Shown one piece after another: positions 22,550-34,600 of a stretch of DNA of 64,000 nucleotides. The translations under genes and the position numbers were made by a program. This DNA comes from Hsuehochloa calcarea (lineage: Eukaryota > Streptophyta > Magnoliopsida > Poales > Poaceae), in the NCBI GenBank assembly GCA_036346395.1, contig JAYEVG010000079.1:1-64000 (forward strand). The letters run 5' to 3'. The notes under the pieces are model-generated. The model ran no database searches. It had not been told where the DNA came from and saw only the letters and a program-made list of their open reading frames with translations. Within the stretch, counting starts at the first letter, position 1. Every line of letters starts with the position of its first letter.

Positions 22550-23340
22550 TAGCAAATTTTTTATCACTGTTGATGGTCCTCCACCCCTTATCCTTAGGTT
22601 AGCTAAGCGTCATCGACCCCTTGACCGCTTTCGTTCTACTTCTTTGAGACACGGGCTTGTTGCCTTTTGGTGGGATGCTCCACATTGGCCACTACTTCAC
22701 ACTAGACAGGTCTCTCATATTGACACTTGTTGATAGATGGAGACCCGAGACCCATATCTTTCACTTTTAGTGGGGGAGAGATGACGATCACTCTCTAAGA
22801 TGTGTCCATGGTGCCTGGTCTGTCGATTAGGGGAGCCGCAGTTGTTCCACCCCTCAAGTCGACGGATTGGAAGGACCACTTGGAGCATCAGTTCAATCGA
22901 CCTATCCCAAAGATGACCCCTGGTGTCCCTCATTCGTGCTCTTAGGAATTTCATGCACTGCCAAGAGGATGCACCTAACGAGGTTGTTAGGACGTACCTC
23001 GTAGTGTACTTGTTGCTTCTTTTTTGGTTGGGCCTTGTAATGATTAGGTATACCCTAGCTACATCCACATTGTAGAGTATTTGGTTGATGCCGAGCATGG
23101 AGATATGCCCCAATACAGCTTCGGACCAGCTGTCCTTTACACAACCTATAGGGGGTTGTGTGACACCTCGTCGACTATTGCAGCATCGACCAGAACGTGA
23201 TGAGGAATAGAAGGTTGATCAGTTTTGGCAAGTTCTCTAGAAATCCAATATGGAAATTTACGAGGCGTTTCCATGCCGATCACGGTCTATGTGCCTATTT
23301 AATTACCCAAGTACATGTGAGACTTTGGCATGTAATTTAG
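22550..23340 (+). pseudogene. Plant mobile domain (PMD/MAIN-like) relic
   Basis: Translations resemble the plant mobile domain found in MAIN-like proteins and in many transposon-borne genes: LVDRWRPETHIFHF at 22728-22769, then after a frameshift GEMTITL, a stop, DVSMVPGLSIRGAAVVPP up to about 22852, then STDWKDHLEHQFNRPIPK. A possible preceding part is RHGLVAFWWDAPHWPLL (22660). At least two stops and a frameshift interrupt the frame, one of the stops (TAA) where Gln is expected. In grasses such relics often travel with Mutator-like or gypsy elements. The downstream limit is uncertain. Confidence 0.65.
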
Positions 23341-23659
23341 TCTCCTTTTTTGTATCATGTCTAGACTAAATACATTAAGGATCATGAGTAGGAGTTGGAG
23401 TCGGTCACCTTGGCCGAATCCAAAAAGATGAGTCGTGCCCATAGACACTATATATTGTAAGGTGTTTTGCACCATGAACCTCAGACCATGTTATTTTTAA
23501 GATAGCTAATATTGCTTATTCTCGGGTTTATGATATGCGCTGTCTTTCGGGAATTGGACAATTTCCTTGGGAATACCTCCGTTGTTCTTTGTGATTCCTC
23601 ATGTTTTGTAGGAAGAACATCACGTCTACTTTTGCGCAGTCGAGTATACGCAGATCGAA

Positions 23660-24140
23660 GAGTGTGGTTTGGCAAATTTGAGGGTCGCAAGTTGTTGTAA
23701 TCAAGACAGTGGTTGGCGTCGTCGTTCGTCAGGTTACATGAATCCAAGTTATCAACAACCATACGCCGTGAATATCAGGCACCTCGTATCAAGGTCAACC
23801 ATGGAAGCAGAGCTTGTAGCACTAGAAATGACCATTGTTGAGGCTGAATGGCTAAGAGAGCTTCTGTTGGACTTGTCATTGGTTGAGAAACCAATGCCAC
23901 CAGTTTTTATGTACTATGGTAATCAAACAGTGCTAGCAAAAGTTATGAGTACTAAGGATAATATGAAGTCATCCAGACATGTCAAGCGTAGACTTAAATC
24001 TGTCATAATTTGAGGAACTCTAGAGTGATTTATGTGAACTATATTCGTACTTAGAAAAATCTGATAGACCCTTTCACAAAGGAACTAACACAGAAGGCGA
24101 TTTCCGTTGTGTCTAAGGGCATGGGTATGAGGCTCATCTG
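23660..24140 (+). pseudogene. Copia RNase H / pol C-terminal relic, first copy
   Basis: Contains SGYMN, then VSRSTMEAELVALEMTIVEA and EWLRELLLDL, then NMKSSRHVKRRLKSVI, followed after stops by a segment with DPFTKEL. These are the RNase H region and the C-terminal end of a Ty1/copia polyprotein. Stops occur at 23697, 24013 and later. It precedes a second copia fragment of different sequence, so two elements have been brought together. Confidence 0.75.
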
Positions 24141-24477
24141 AGTTACACCACAATTGTAACACATACATTTTTTATCGGAGATCCCGTGACTTAGGTAAGG
24201 GGAAGAACAAGTTGATGTCGTAATAATAGAGTACATATTAATTATAACGGTACTCGTGTCCTAATAGACAAAGTACTCTCGATTTTGTGGTAGGTTGGCA
24301 TAAAGCCATAATGTATTCTAGTGTCCAAATGAGGGGAGAATTTATTAGCCTACAAGATACCTATAAAGAGTACACCTACTTGAGCCTAGCTATGAGGTTG
24401 CAGTTCATGAGAACGGGACATTCTCTAGAAACCTCATGAGTAGACAAGGGAGCATGACCATATAACGCTCCATTTAG

Positions 24478-25383
24478 GTGTGGTTCTTTGGCAGTCTAGT
24501 ATCATATATCTTAGGGATAAAGATCTATAGAGATAGATCAAGAAGGCTAATTGGATTAAGCCAAAGTACTTATATTGACAAGGTGTTGATTCGATTCAAC
24601 ATGCAGAATGCCAAGAAAGAGTTCTTGCCTATGTCACATGACATAAGTCTTAGCAAGAGTCAATGTCCTTAGACAACTGATGAGCGAGACCATATGAATA
24701 GTATTCCATATGCTTTGGCTATTGGATCTATCATGTATGCCATGATAGGTACTCGACTAGATGTATCATATGCTATAAGTATTACAAGCAGATACCAAAT
24801 TGATCCAGGTGAAGGTCACTGGACAACTGTGAAAAATATTCTTAAGCATTTGAAAAGGACTAAGGATGCGTTCCTAGTTTATGGCGGTGATGAAGAGCTC
24901 GTTGTAAATGGTTACACAGATGCAAGCTTCCAAACCGACAGAGATGATTATCGTTTGCAATCTGGTTTTGTATTCATTTTGAATGGAGGAGCAGTGAGCT
25001 GGAAAAGTTCCAAGCAAGAGACGGTTGCTGATTCTACGACGGAGGCCGAGTACATTGCAGCTTCTGAAGCTGCAAAAGAAGGTGTTTGGATAAGGAATTT
25101 CATTGCTGAGTTGGGTGTGGTTCTGAGTGCCTTGAGCCCAATAGATCTCGATTGTGACAATAATAGAGCCATTGCGCAGGCTAAGGAGCCTAGATCCCAT
25201 CAAAAGTCCAAGCATATACTCAGGCGTTATCATCTTATTCGCGATTTGGTATATAGAGGAGATGTTAAGATATGCAAAGTTCATACGGATTTAAATGTTG
25301 CTGATCCATTGACAAAGCCTCTCACACAGCCAAAGCATGAGGCGCACACAAGGGCTATTGGTATTAGATATTTAAATGATTGA
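24478..25383 (+). pseudogene. Copia RT-RNase H relic, second copy (Angela/Tork-like)
   Basis: Two open pieces: 24478-24672 (ILGIKIYRDRSRRLIGLSQS, the end of RT) and 24694-25383, 229 residues (PYALAIGSIMYAMIGTRLDV, GYTDASFQTDRDD, ETVADSTTEAEYIAASEAAK, VADPLTKPLTQPKHEAH). A single stop (TAG at 24670) separates them. The second holds the RNase H residues D (YTDASF) and E (TTEAEY) and ends with the normal copia C-terminus. It is followed by a purine-rich tract and the LTR at 25404. RT polymerase boxes upstream are missing, so the element is truncated at its 5' side. Confidence 0.85.
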
Positions 25384-26571
25384 CTGTAGTGCAAGTGGGA
25401 GACTGTTGAAAATATGTCCTAAAGCCAATCATAAATATGATTATATTTTATTACATTCATAACATTGGATAATATGTTATCTTGTTCCTAGAATAATATC
25501 AATAATATTTATTATCAAGTATGTGACTTGATTGTGAAACTCTATATTTCTATGATGATTATTCTTGAAACGTTCCCTGGTCGGAAATATATGAGAACAC
25601 ATATGAATAGACTAGCATATGTAATGGTTGATGACTATGTTTCACAAGTCATGGATATGGAGATATCAAATCAATAATACGGACACATGCTAGAGAACAT
25701 GGTGCTGGAAAAGACCCACCTTGAGACACTGTTGAGAGTGTTATGATTCTATGTATCATCAGTTGGTCTCAAGCAATGTAATGTATAATCCTTAGACCTG
25801 AGATCAGCATGATTTCCTACATATGTAGTAGCACTCTTAGGGGTTGCCAAACGCTACTCGTAACTGGGTAGTTATAAAGGTAGCTTTCGGGTGTGCTATG
25901 AAATATACAGCGGGGTGTGACTAGTCGGATATGGGATTTGCCCCTCCTAACATAATAGGAGAGATGTCTCTGGGCCCCTCATTGTGGTCGGATAAAGAAA
26001 GTGTATGGCCATGCCACTAGTGGTCGAAGTGTCGACCACATGAAGTTATTCGACACTTGATCAAGAAAGTATTAAACAGTCCATAGATGATACAACCTCT
26101 CACCTAGAGTTCAACCAGACATCGTGAAGCAAAGGGAGAATACACGAGAAGGTCTTTCAATTCGATCAGATACGGACTAGTCGTATGGAGATACGAGCTG
26201 ATCGTAGGCTGGTCGAACATGGTCACTAAGTGGTCGAAACCTAGTCGTAAGGAGTTACGAATTGGTCGAGACCAAATATGAACTGGTCGTACAGAGATAC
26301 GAGCTGGTCGTTAGTGATATGGACCTGCTCATAGATCATATTGTATTAAGGTTCGTCCGATATATTCTATGTGTGTTTGGGAATCGTTATGTGCTGCTAG
26401 GTACCGCTAACGACTAGTGGTCGAAAAAGAGTTTCCGAGTCACAACCGATTACACATGAACCTATAGGGTCGCACACTTAAAGGGTTGGGATTTATTTTG
26501 GATGGTGATCCGAATTCTTGTAGGCCCCGAGTTCGTAATGGGCCTCAAGTTCGAGACCCATCATGGATGCC

Positions 26572-26579
26572 TATAAATA
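26572..26579 (+). promoter_or_regulatory. TATA box of the copia LTR
   Basis: TATAAATA in CCTATAAATAGAGG, well inside the LTR and about 430 bases before its end. Confidence 0.6.
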
Positions 26580-26754
26580 GAGGGGTGGTAGCAAGGGGTG
26601 TAACGACGATCTTTGAGAAGAACTTCCTGAACCCTAATAGCCACACCTTCCCAACCACGCCGCCGGTGCTAGCACTTCAGTGCGTGGTACCCCTGCCCCA
26701 TACGTGTGGATACCTTGGAGGTGTTGTTATGAAGCATCAGCACTAGGACGATCC

Positions 26755-26870
26755 ACAACTCGTGACTACTCGGAGGAGAAGATGCGCGGCGAGTACGACT
26801 ACTCGAAGGAGAAGATGCGCGGCTAGTACGACTACTCGGAGGAGAAGACGAACGGCGAGTACGACTACGA
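26755..26870 (+). repeat. Tandem ~48-bp repeat in the copia LTR
   Basis: Three units of GACTACTCGGAGGAGAAGAT, GCGCGGCGAGTAC with minor changes at about 26763, 26810 and 26829-26870. Confidence 0.7.
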
Positions 26871-27013
26871 TCGCATCGACTCGCTACATCGACTCTACTT
26901 TCGCTACGAGTCGGCGCGTCTAGTGGTAATCTCGTGATCTATTACTAGCAGAGGTTCCTTGGTTGCACGGTAAATTTTACTTTGTGCTTTCGTAGCCTTC
27001 CCGCGACCCTTCA

Positions 27014-27185
27014 ACTATCTGGTCATGACCAAATACGAACTGGTTGTAAGGAGTTACAAGATGGTTGTAAGTGACCGCCACCTGGTCGGGGATCGTTACG
27101 ACCCGATCATGACTAGATTCAAACTGGTCGTAAGAAGTTACGAGCTGGTTGTGACCAGATACGAATTGGTCGTAACTAGTCAAGA
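27014..27185 (+). repeat. Further TCGTA..TTACGA repeats beside the copia LTR
   Basis: Repeats of CTGGTCGTAAGAAGTTACGA, GCTGGTTGTGACCAGATACGA and variants. They match the cluster at 26165-26310 inside the LTR and, more loosely, the array of the gypsy LTR near 10200. Confidence 0.7.
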
Positions 27186-27199
27186 GCTAACCGTGCATT

Positions 27200-28440
27200 T
27201 CTCTCCTTTTGTTTGAATTGGTAAGGAGCTATTAAACACTGAATAAATATCATTATTTGGTTTGCATTAGCAGTTACCAATAACTTAATTCAGGTTAATT
27301 ACAACAGTTACTAGAGAGTAAATGATTTATCCTTATAATGACCTAGAGACATCTAGAATGAAACCTAAGAATTCATCTATTCCTTTCTTACACCGCCTTC
27401 CTCCTCCGGTGAATTGTGATATGGTGTTGAGCTGTTGTACCACGTCGGACTTCCTCCTCGACGTGCACTGGGAACGGAGGAGAGCGGCTATCTCTGAATC
27501 ATTGTCGCATAGAGTAGATGCATAGGGCGACAATAAGGTTTCTGGGCAGCGTATCTGTAATACCACTCGACTTCTTCCTCCATGTTGTCTACTTCCACAA
27601 CCGCGTCAGCGCTAATTCATGTTCTATGTCTGCACATATTTCGAACTACAATGTGTTACCTACTGTTAGTTTTGATTTATGCATTGCTAGTTATTTGCAA
27701 TATTTGCTTTGTAATAAAAATCTAGAACTAAAATATTACGCATATTTCTAACGACTCATGCCTCATGGAAGGATTAGGTAGGATCTACCGCCACCACCGC
27801 TAGGAACATTAGTTGCTAGCTGCAACTTCATCAATCTACCACTGGCTAGTCTTGCTTCTTCTCTAGAGTTCTCGTCAGAGTTAAGTGCGTGGAGGATCCG
27901 TTGATTTTAGAAGTAATTTTACATTTAGTTAGTTTCTTATGTTTTCCTTCCTTGATCAATTTATTCTAGTTGTGTTCTTCTCCGGTGAGTTTTTAACATG
28001 ATTTATTTACCCTTGATGGGTTTTATAGGACCGACTCATTTGTACGACGATGGTGATGCCTATGATAGCTAAATTTCCTCTGGTTCTCTTCTAATTAATA
28101 ACAACGCTATTGAAGCACAAATCCTAGCTGTCAATGCAGATCATTGATAATATATTTTCTGCTACCATGATGGTCGATAATCACAATGTTGTTGCAAGAT
28201 TCAAAGCCTACAATGAGGTAGAAAAATAGTCTAACATGTTCATCGAGTCAAGTACCAATTGCATCTCAGTGTGGTGTGAATTTGAAATCCATTAATCCTT
28301 GAACTGCTAAAGAAGTGGCCGTCATCACTAACCATTAGTCAAGGTAACGCTTCGGTATCCCTCACTGACTGCTAACATTGTTAGAGAATTTTCCTAGTTT
28401 TCTAAATATCTGTAAACCAACCCTATTGATTTAATTTGCC
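27200..28440. other. Intergenic stretch upstream of the SPIN1-like gene, no gene
   Basis: Unique-looking AT-rich sequence. I found no gene or clear element. Its downstream end should contain distal promoter sequence of the SPIN1-like gene. Confidence 0.5.
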
Positions 28441-28584
28441 TATTTATTTGGCTTACAAATAAAATGTAAGGTTTTTATGGCTGACAGTTTTGAGCAGGGG
28501 TTCTTTTTCTCTCTCATGAGAAAGGGCAGTAGCCGCTGGGCTTTATTTTGGTTACTTGAGCAGCCTCCCTATCATCACACCGTC

Positions 28585-28634
28585 CTCTCACACACCTCTC
28601 TCTCCCCTCCCTCCCTCCCTCCTTGGCTGCCACC
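28585..28634 (+). promoter_or_regulatory. CT-rich 5' leader and start context of the SPIN1-like gene
   Basis: CACACCTCTCTCTCCCCTCC and repeated CCCT are a pyrimidine patch typical of grass 5' leaders. It ends with GCCACC directly before ATG, a strong plant start context. No convincing TATA box was found. Confidence 0.5.
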
Positions 28635-31600
28635 ATGTCAGGGCTCTACAGCCAGGGTTTCTCCCCTGCAAGAACCCTCTCGCCCCAGATTAGGAGCAAC
28701 CCTGACTCTGATAGGTAAAGCATCGCCAAGGATTTATGAGCGATTCTTGATCCAAAGATTGTTCTCTTCTTCTTCTTTTTTTTGCTTGCCCTTTTCGATT
28801 GGTTGGTACTGTGATGATGCAATTCTTGGCTTCTTTGCAGTCAGTACTTGGCTGAGCTTCTTGCTGAGCATCAAAAGCTAGGTCCTTTCATGCAGGTGCT
28901 GCCCATATGCAGCCGGCTGTTGAACCAAGGTGAGATCTTTTTTATCTCTTGCTTAGTGTTCCTAACAGATTGATGAGAAAAATTTTGGATGTGAGAGAGA
29001 GTGTTTTTTTTTTGCAATCGGGATTGGGGAATCGCGTGACTCCAATGCTTGGGTTGCTACTTATTTTTCCGCAGCTTATGTGTTCGAGCGATGGTCTGTG
29101 TGGTGTTAGATAGAGTTGGCCAGTTGCCGTCTTGATTTGTCTTGCGATATTTCTTGGACAAGCGGGATGAGATAATCGGTGAATGGTGTAGAGCAATCGT
29201 ATTATGCCTTACTGTCTACTGCCCCGTTTTGGGGATTGCCATTCGATTTGCCACAAGAATGTACATGTTTCGACATCTTGCGACTCGTGAGAATGAGATG
29301 CTCGGTTGAGAATTTATCTTAGCATCAGTAACTAAAACAAGTTAAAGAGCATTGTAGATACGGCATGCACATTGTAGATATGGCGTGACTATATCAGGAA
29401 GTTTTGCACCGCACCACGTATCGTCGATTGTCTTGCTTGTTATAAACAATGTGTCGATTAATTTATGAGGATCCTTTGAAAGGCTAAAAACTGTGGGAAC
29501 TATTAACTACTACTGGAGATATTTCTGTATACTTGTTTATGTGTGTTGGGATGCTGAAAAACGTTGTCCTTGCTTTAGTGAGCAACGTCAAAATCTTGTT
29601 GGATTAGGTTTTATTTTTTATCTCTCTGCATTAGCGGCGTATCAACTTTTTGGTGAGTGACATATTTGTCTAAACCACATGCTTTCAAGTTTCAAGGCAT
29701 CATATTGCTTGCCACATTAGAGCTTTGGGAAACTGTTCCCTTTTTAAGGCTGAAATTCTTGGATTCAGACTAACATAAGTTGCAACATGGCTTATATGAT
29801 GGTTGTCAGACAACCATACAATCAGATAGAAAAAATTTACTTACGGGCATTCACATATGACAGACCAACGTGAAAAGTTCATTAAATCAATGTAATGTCT
29901 TGTGGAATGGTTACAAATATTGCATTTAACTGTTACTATAATAATATTATATAAAATGGTAATATTGCATTTAATTACTGTTTTGTAATAATATTATGTA
30001 CGGCCTGGTATAGGGTTTTACTATTTAAAACTTAGATTTACATATTTATACTTATATAGCAGCAAAGCAAACGTATTACATCTTTCTTTCATTTCTATAG
30101 GCTGGAGCATTAAGGAAGTGTCCACAAACATTAAATACATCTTTTTATCATGTATGGGGAGTTTGCCTTCTTTCTTTTTTAAAGCCCAGCCCACGGTTCA
30201 ACCCGAGTAAACAGGCTGAATAACCATTGATTGCTTGGTTAACCGTGTATTCAACACTTTTACCCAATTTAACCTTTCAATCTGACCATTTTTCAACAAT
30301 CAAAACTGAAAAGGCTACTTTTTCCTTTCATATAGCCTTTTTACAAGGCCTGACCAGCCTTTTTTTTGGAATGCTGATTACAAAAATTGTGCAGAAGCAA
30401 CTGCACTTTACTTTAAGATAGCAGGATTTAGAAACAGGGACCAGGCATTGCTTACAGAAATTGAACTACTGGATCTCCCCTGTTGTGTTACCCTTTGTTG
30501 TACCAAAGATCAAGGTACTAAATTTGTGCAGCGCTACTTCTGAAAAAGGGTTTTCCCCCTTTTGTTTTGGGTCTTAAAAGATGAAATATGTTGGCTTCTT
30601 TTGGTTTCTTGAATTGAAGAATTCCTTTACCAATGTTTATATGTATTTATGACAAATCCAGCGCACTATAAAAATATACAGTAATAGATCCAGCTGTAAT
30701 TATATTTGTCCCCACAAGTATGAATGTATGATGCTCTGGATCCACCACTGATTCTAAAAGGCACACATATTTGCATCATGTAATATCTTTGTGCACATAT
30801 TTCTTGATTTTTACTTTTGTTTTCCCTAATTGTTCCTCAGAATATACTTATGACTTGATTATGATTTATGAATAACATTTAACACTGACATTTCATAGCA
30901 AAATATAAACTCTCCATTCCAATAAATAACTGTCTTTTCCTCCTCTTCCAACCTTTCTGTTATTTAGAAATCATGCGGGTATCAAGCATGGTCCACGACC
31001 ATGGATTCAGCGATTTTGACAGGCGTCGGTATAGAAGTCCCAGTCCTATGTCTTCACCAATTGTGCGGCCTAACCTACATGCTAATGGCTTTGGTCCTTG
31101 GAGTGGGCTACACCAAGAGGTAGGCATAACAAATTAATCACTGAAACGAACTTCTTTTTTACAGATTTTAATCACTTCAAGAGCCTTCTTTTGCTATTCA
31201 ATGTTTCACTATTTTCAGCTTACAATTCCGGAACGTTTTGCTTTAATGGTAGATATAAAATCATGAAAGTTCTCTATCATTGTTATCATGTTCTTTGCTG
31301 ACATACTTTAGGGTGTCCTTGTCAAAAATAGTAATGGACTTTTTTTAATATAATAGAGGTTAGGCTTTCCTCCTCCTGGAACAAGTATGGATTGGCAAGG
31401 AGCACCGCCAAGTCCTGGCTCTTATATTGTCAAGAAGATCATACGCTTGGAGGTTCCAGTTGATGCTTACCCTAATGTATGCCTTCCACAACTTGTGCAA
31501 TTTATGCTTCAGCGCAGAATAATCAATAATATTTGCAGCTTTTAATCTGTTCTATTTTCACTTTGCTCCAGTTCAATTTTGTGGGACGCATTCTAGGACC

Positions 31601-34600
31601 AAGGGGTAATTCTCTAAAGCGGGTTGAAGCATCAACTGGCTGCCGTGTTTTCATTAGAGGGAAGGGTTCCATCAAAGATACAGACAAGGTGACAAGAATT
31701 TTGTAGCATTCAAATATATCGCACTAATATACTTTTGTAATTTATGCTATATTAAATTTACCAAAGTTTTAAAGCTTGTTAGGTCAAGAAACCTCTTTGC
31801 TATGTTTAATTTAATTCCCTTTACTGAACTCTTGGAACTACTCTTCTCTTTAGCTTTCTTGCTTGAATAGAAATCCCAATTATCAACCTCTGATGTTGAA
31901 CTAGTATTTCCATTTAGCATTTCCAAATTCTGATCTTCAAATGGGTGCCTAAGTTGATCAGAAATTTTAATACATAAAATGAAATGCAAAATACCTACTG
32001 TTTTGATGACCAACATGTAGGTACTTTTCAAGGCAGATTTTGTAGTGCCTGCTCATCAGTTTGCTTTAGTATGTCACAAAATCTTATCATCTGCTTGGGA
32101 CAAAGTGACAGACTAGCTCGAGGTCTACATCCTCCCATGAAGAGTGTTAGAATAGGACTCCATGTATTTCCCTATCTGTATATGGTAACCCCTTTGTACT
32201 CCCTATATATATTGCTTATTGGACCTCTTGAATAGATGCACACAATGTCCATAACATGGTATCAGAGCTAGGGCACTAACCCTAGTTTTTCCGCGCCTCG
32301 TTGTTCTTTGCCGCCCATTACTAGAACCGCCGCCTCCTTGGGTCGCCGCCGCTCTGCCGTCTTGTTGCCGCCGCCATTCTGCCACGAGGCAGCCTGATCC
32401 TCCGCTCCGGCGAGCGCCGCCACTCTCAAAGCCGCGGCCGACGCGAGTGGCCGACGCGAAGCTCCTCCACGCCGCCGCGTCGCGAGTTGCCGCTCGGTTT
32501 CTTCACCGACGAGCCTTCGTTCCCAAACCGACGCTTGCCGCCGCCGCGAGCCGCCGACTCTCGAAGGCTGCGCGCGACGCGAGCTCCTCCCCACCGCCGC
32601 ATTGCGAGATGCCGCCGACGAGCTCCTCCCGAGCCGCTGCATGGCCTTGGTCTGCGCCGCCAGCAAGGGGGAACTAGGGTTCCCCCTCGTGTGGGCGTTA
32701 ACAGGCCGACGTGAGCCAACCCGACCCACGTTAACAAAGAGAAAAAACAGTACGTTGATCTAATCGTTGCGCCGATCCAAAGATCGCTGTTAGACTTATT
32801 TGTCTTGGTCACCGCATGCCGTCAGCGCCGCATAATCGATGGTTGCATTCCATCAGCTGCGATCTCATTCTCGAGAACCAAGCTGAATGGGACGAACCAC
32901 TGGTTGTGGTCTTCACTCATGGAGATCATCCTCGATGGTCTTCACCTCTGGGGACATGTCACTGGTGTTCGACCTTGCCCGCCGTCGCCGGTAGCCTTCT
33001 CCCAGACAGCATGCTTCTGCCATTCCTGCCGAATATGAGGTCGTCAAGGAGGCAGAGGCCGCTACTACTGCTGCTAATGAGGCTTTTCAGTATGCTCTAG
33101 ACGCTTTCGAGCGCTGGTGTGCTGATGAGGCCTGTGTTCGAGCCATCCTGATGGTCAGCATTGACGACTCCATCCAGTCTGACATTGTTGGTCTACGTGC
33201 CACTCGTCAGATCTGAGAGTACTTGCGCGAGCGATACCAACAGGGCAACGATGCTCAATTCTTTTCGCTTCAGCGTGAGTTGGAGACGCTTCGCCAGGAG
33301 GACTCCTCCGTCGACGACTTCTTCCGAGCCCTGGCCAGTCTCTGGCGCCAGCTGGACGAGCTGGCTTCTCCGCTCTGCCAGGAGTTTCATAAAGTGCAGA
33401 AGGCGGATCGTGATCGCCTTCGCCTTTATGACATCGTCTGCCGTCTTCGCCCGGAGTTTGAGCCTGTTAGGGCTCAATTGCTGAGCCGCTCACCACGACT
33501 GACAGTCACCGATACTCTTTCGACGCTTCGTGCTGAGGAGTTTTGCCGCGGGTTAGCAGCACAGTTTGTTCCGACTGTGCTTGCTACCCCTTCTTCAACT
33601 ACACTAATGGTTTTTGCTTCGACTACAATCCCTCCTTAGGTGTCTGTTTTTGCTCCTATTTTTGCACCAACTGGGTTCAGTGCAATTATTGCAAAAACTT
33701 CGGGTACGACTATCAAAATTGTGCGGTGCAAAAAAAGCAAAACAAGACACGTGGGACTGGACGATCCAAGGGGGGCATGGAGGCCCTTCCTCGATGGGAG
33801 GACAGACCAGCGCGTCAGGACCTTCTTAGCGAGGTGACTCATTCAAGCGATTCATCAGCTCTCTACTTTCAAAGAGTTACGCCGTCTAGCTCGAGCGTCT
33901 CCTCCAGGTACTTCTTAGGTTCTGGATTCTGATGCTTCTTTCCACATGACACCAGACTCCACGTATCTCACTTTAGTAGGATCTCTTATTTTTCCTATCT
34001 CTGTTCAGACAGCTGACGGTACTCCTCTATCTGTCAGCTGTCAGGGCACTCTTTTGTTCACTGACTTTTCTGTTCCAGTTGTTTCCCATGTTCCCAGCTT
34101 ACCATGCAGCTTGTCTCGGTGGGCAGCTCATCGATCTTGGCTGTATGGTTAGTTTTGAATCTCACACCTATTTCATCCAGGATCGACAGATAAGGACGGT
34201 GCTTGGAACTGGCTGGCGCAATAGGGATCGTCAAGGTCTCTACAACCTTGATCAACTCCACCTTCCGTCCACTTCAGCTGCTCCTGTCACCTCTACATCT
34301 ACTTCCACCGCCACTGCTGCCACCACCTCTGGCGTTTTTGCGTAGTGGCATCACCATTTAGGTCACTTATGTGAGTCATGTCTTTCTTCATTAGTTCGTC
34401 AGGGTGTTCTTGGACGTGTTATTGTTGACACGACCATGTTTTGTCAGGGTTGTAAGCTGGGCAAGCAGCTACAACTTCCTTATCATTCCAGTGAGTTCTT
34501 GTCTTCTCATCCTTTTGACTTAATTCATTTAGATGTACGGGGACCTGCGTCTATTCTCTCTAAAGATGGGCATAAACTTTATGTGATCTTCATTGATGAT

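Larger units (their letters stand above)
25404..27013 (+). mobile_element. 3' LTR of the Angela/BARE-like copia element
   Basis: Starts TGTTGAAAATATGTCC directly after a purine tract (GTGGGAGA), as in Angela/BARE-type LTRs, and ends CGCGACCCTTCA by analogy; about 1.6 kb. A TATA box lies at 26572-26579 (CTATAAATAGAGG). Inside are a TCGTA..TACGA repeat cluster (26165-26310) and a three-copy block of GAGTACGACTACTCG, GAGGAGAAGATGCGCGGC (26765-26870). The element lacks a 5' LTR in the window, and no target duplication can be checked. Confidence 0.7.

Noticed and set aside
28477..28881. 134-residue open frame over the first exons of the SPIN1-like gene
   Set aside because: It reads through a donor at 28715 in a different frame; the spliced exons with conserved protein sequence explain the region.
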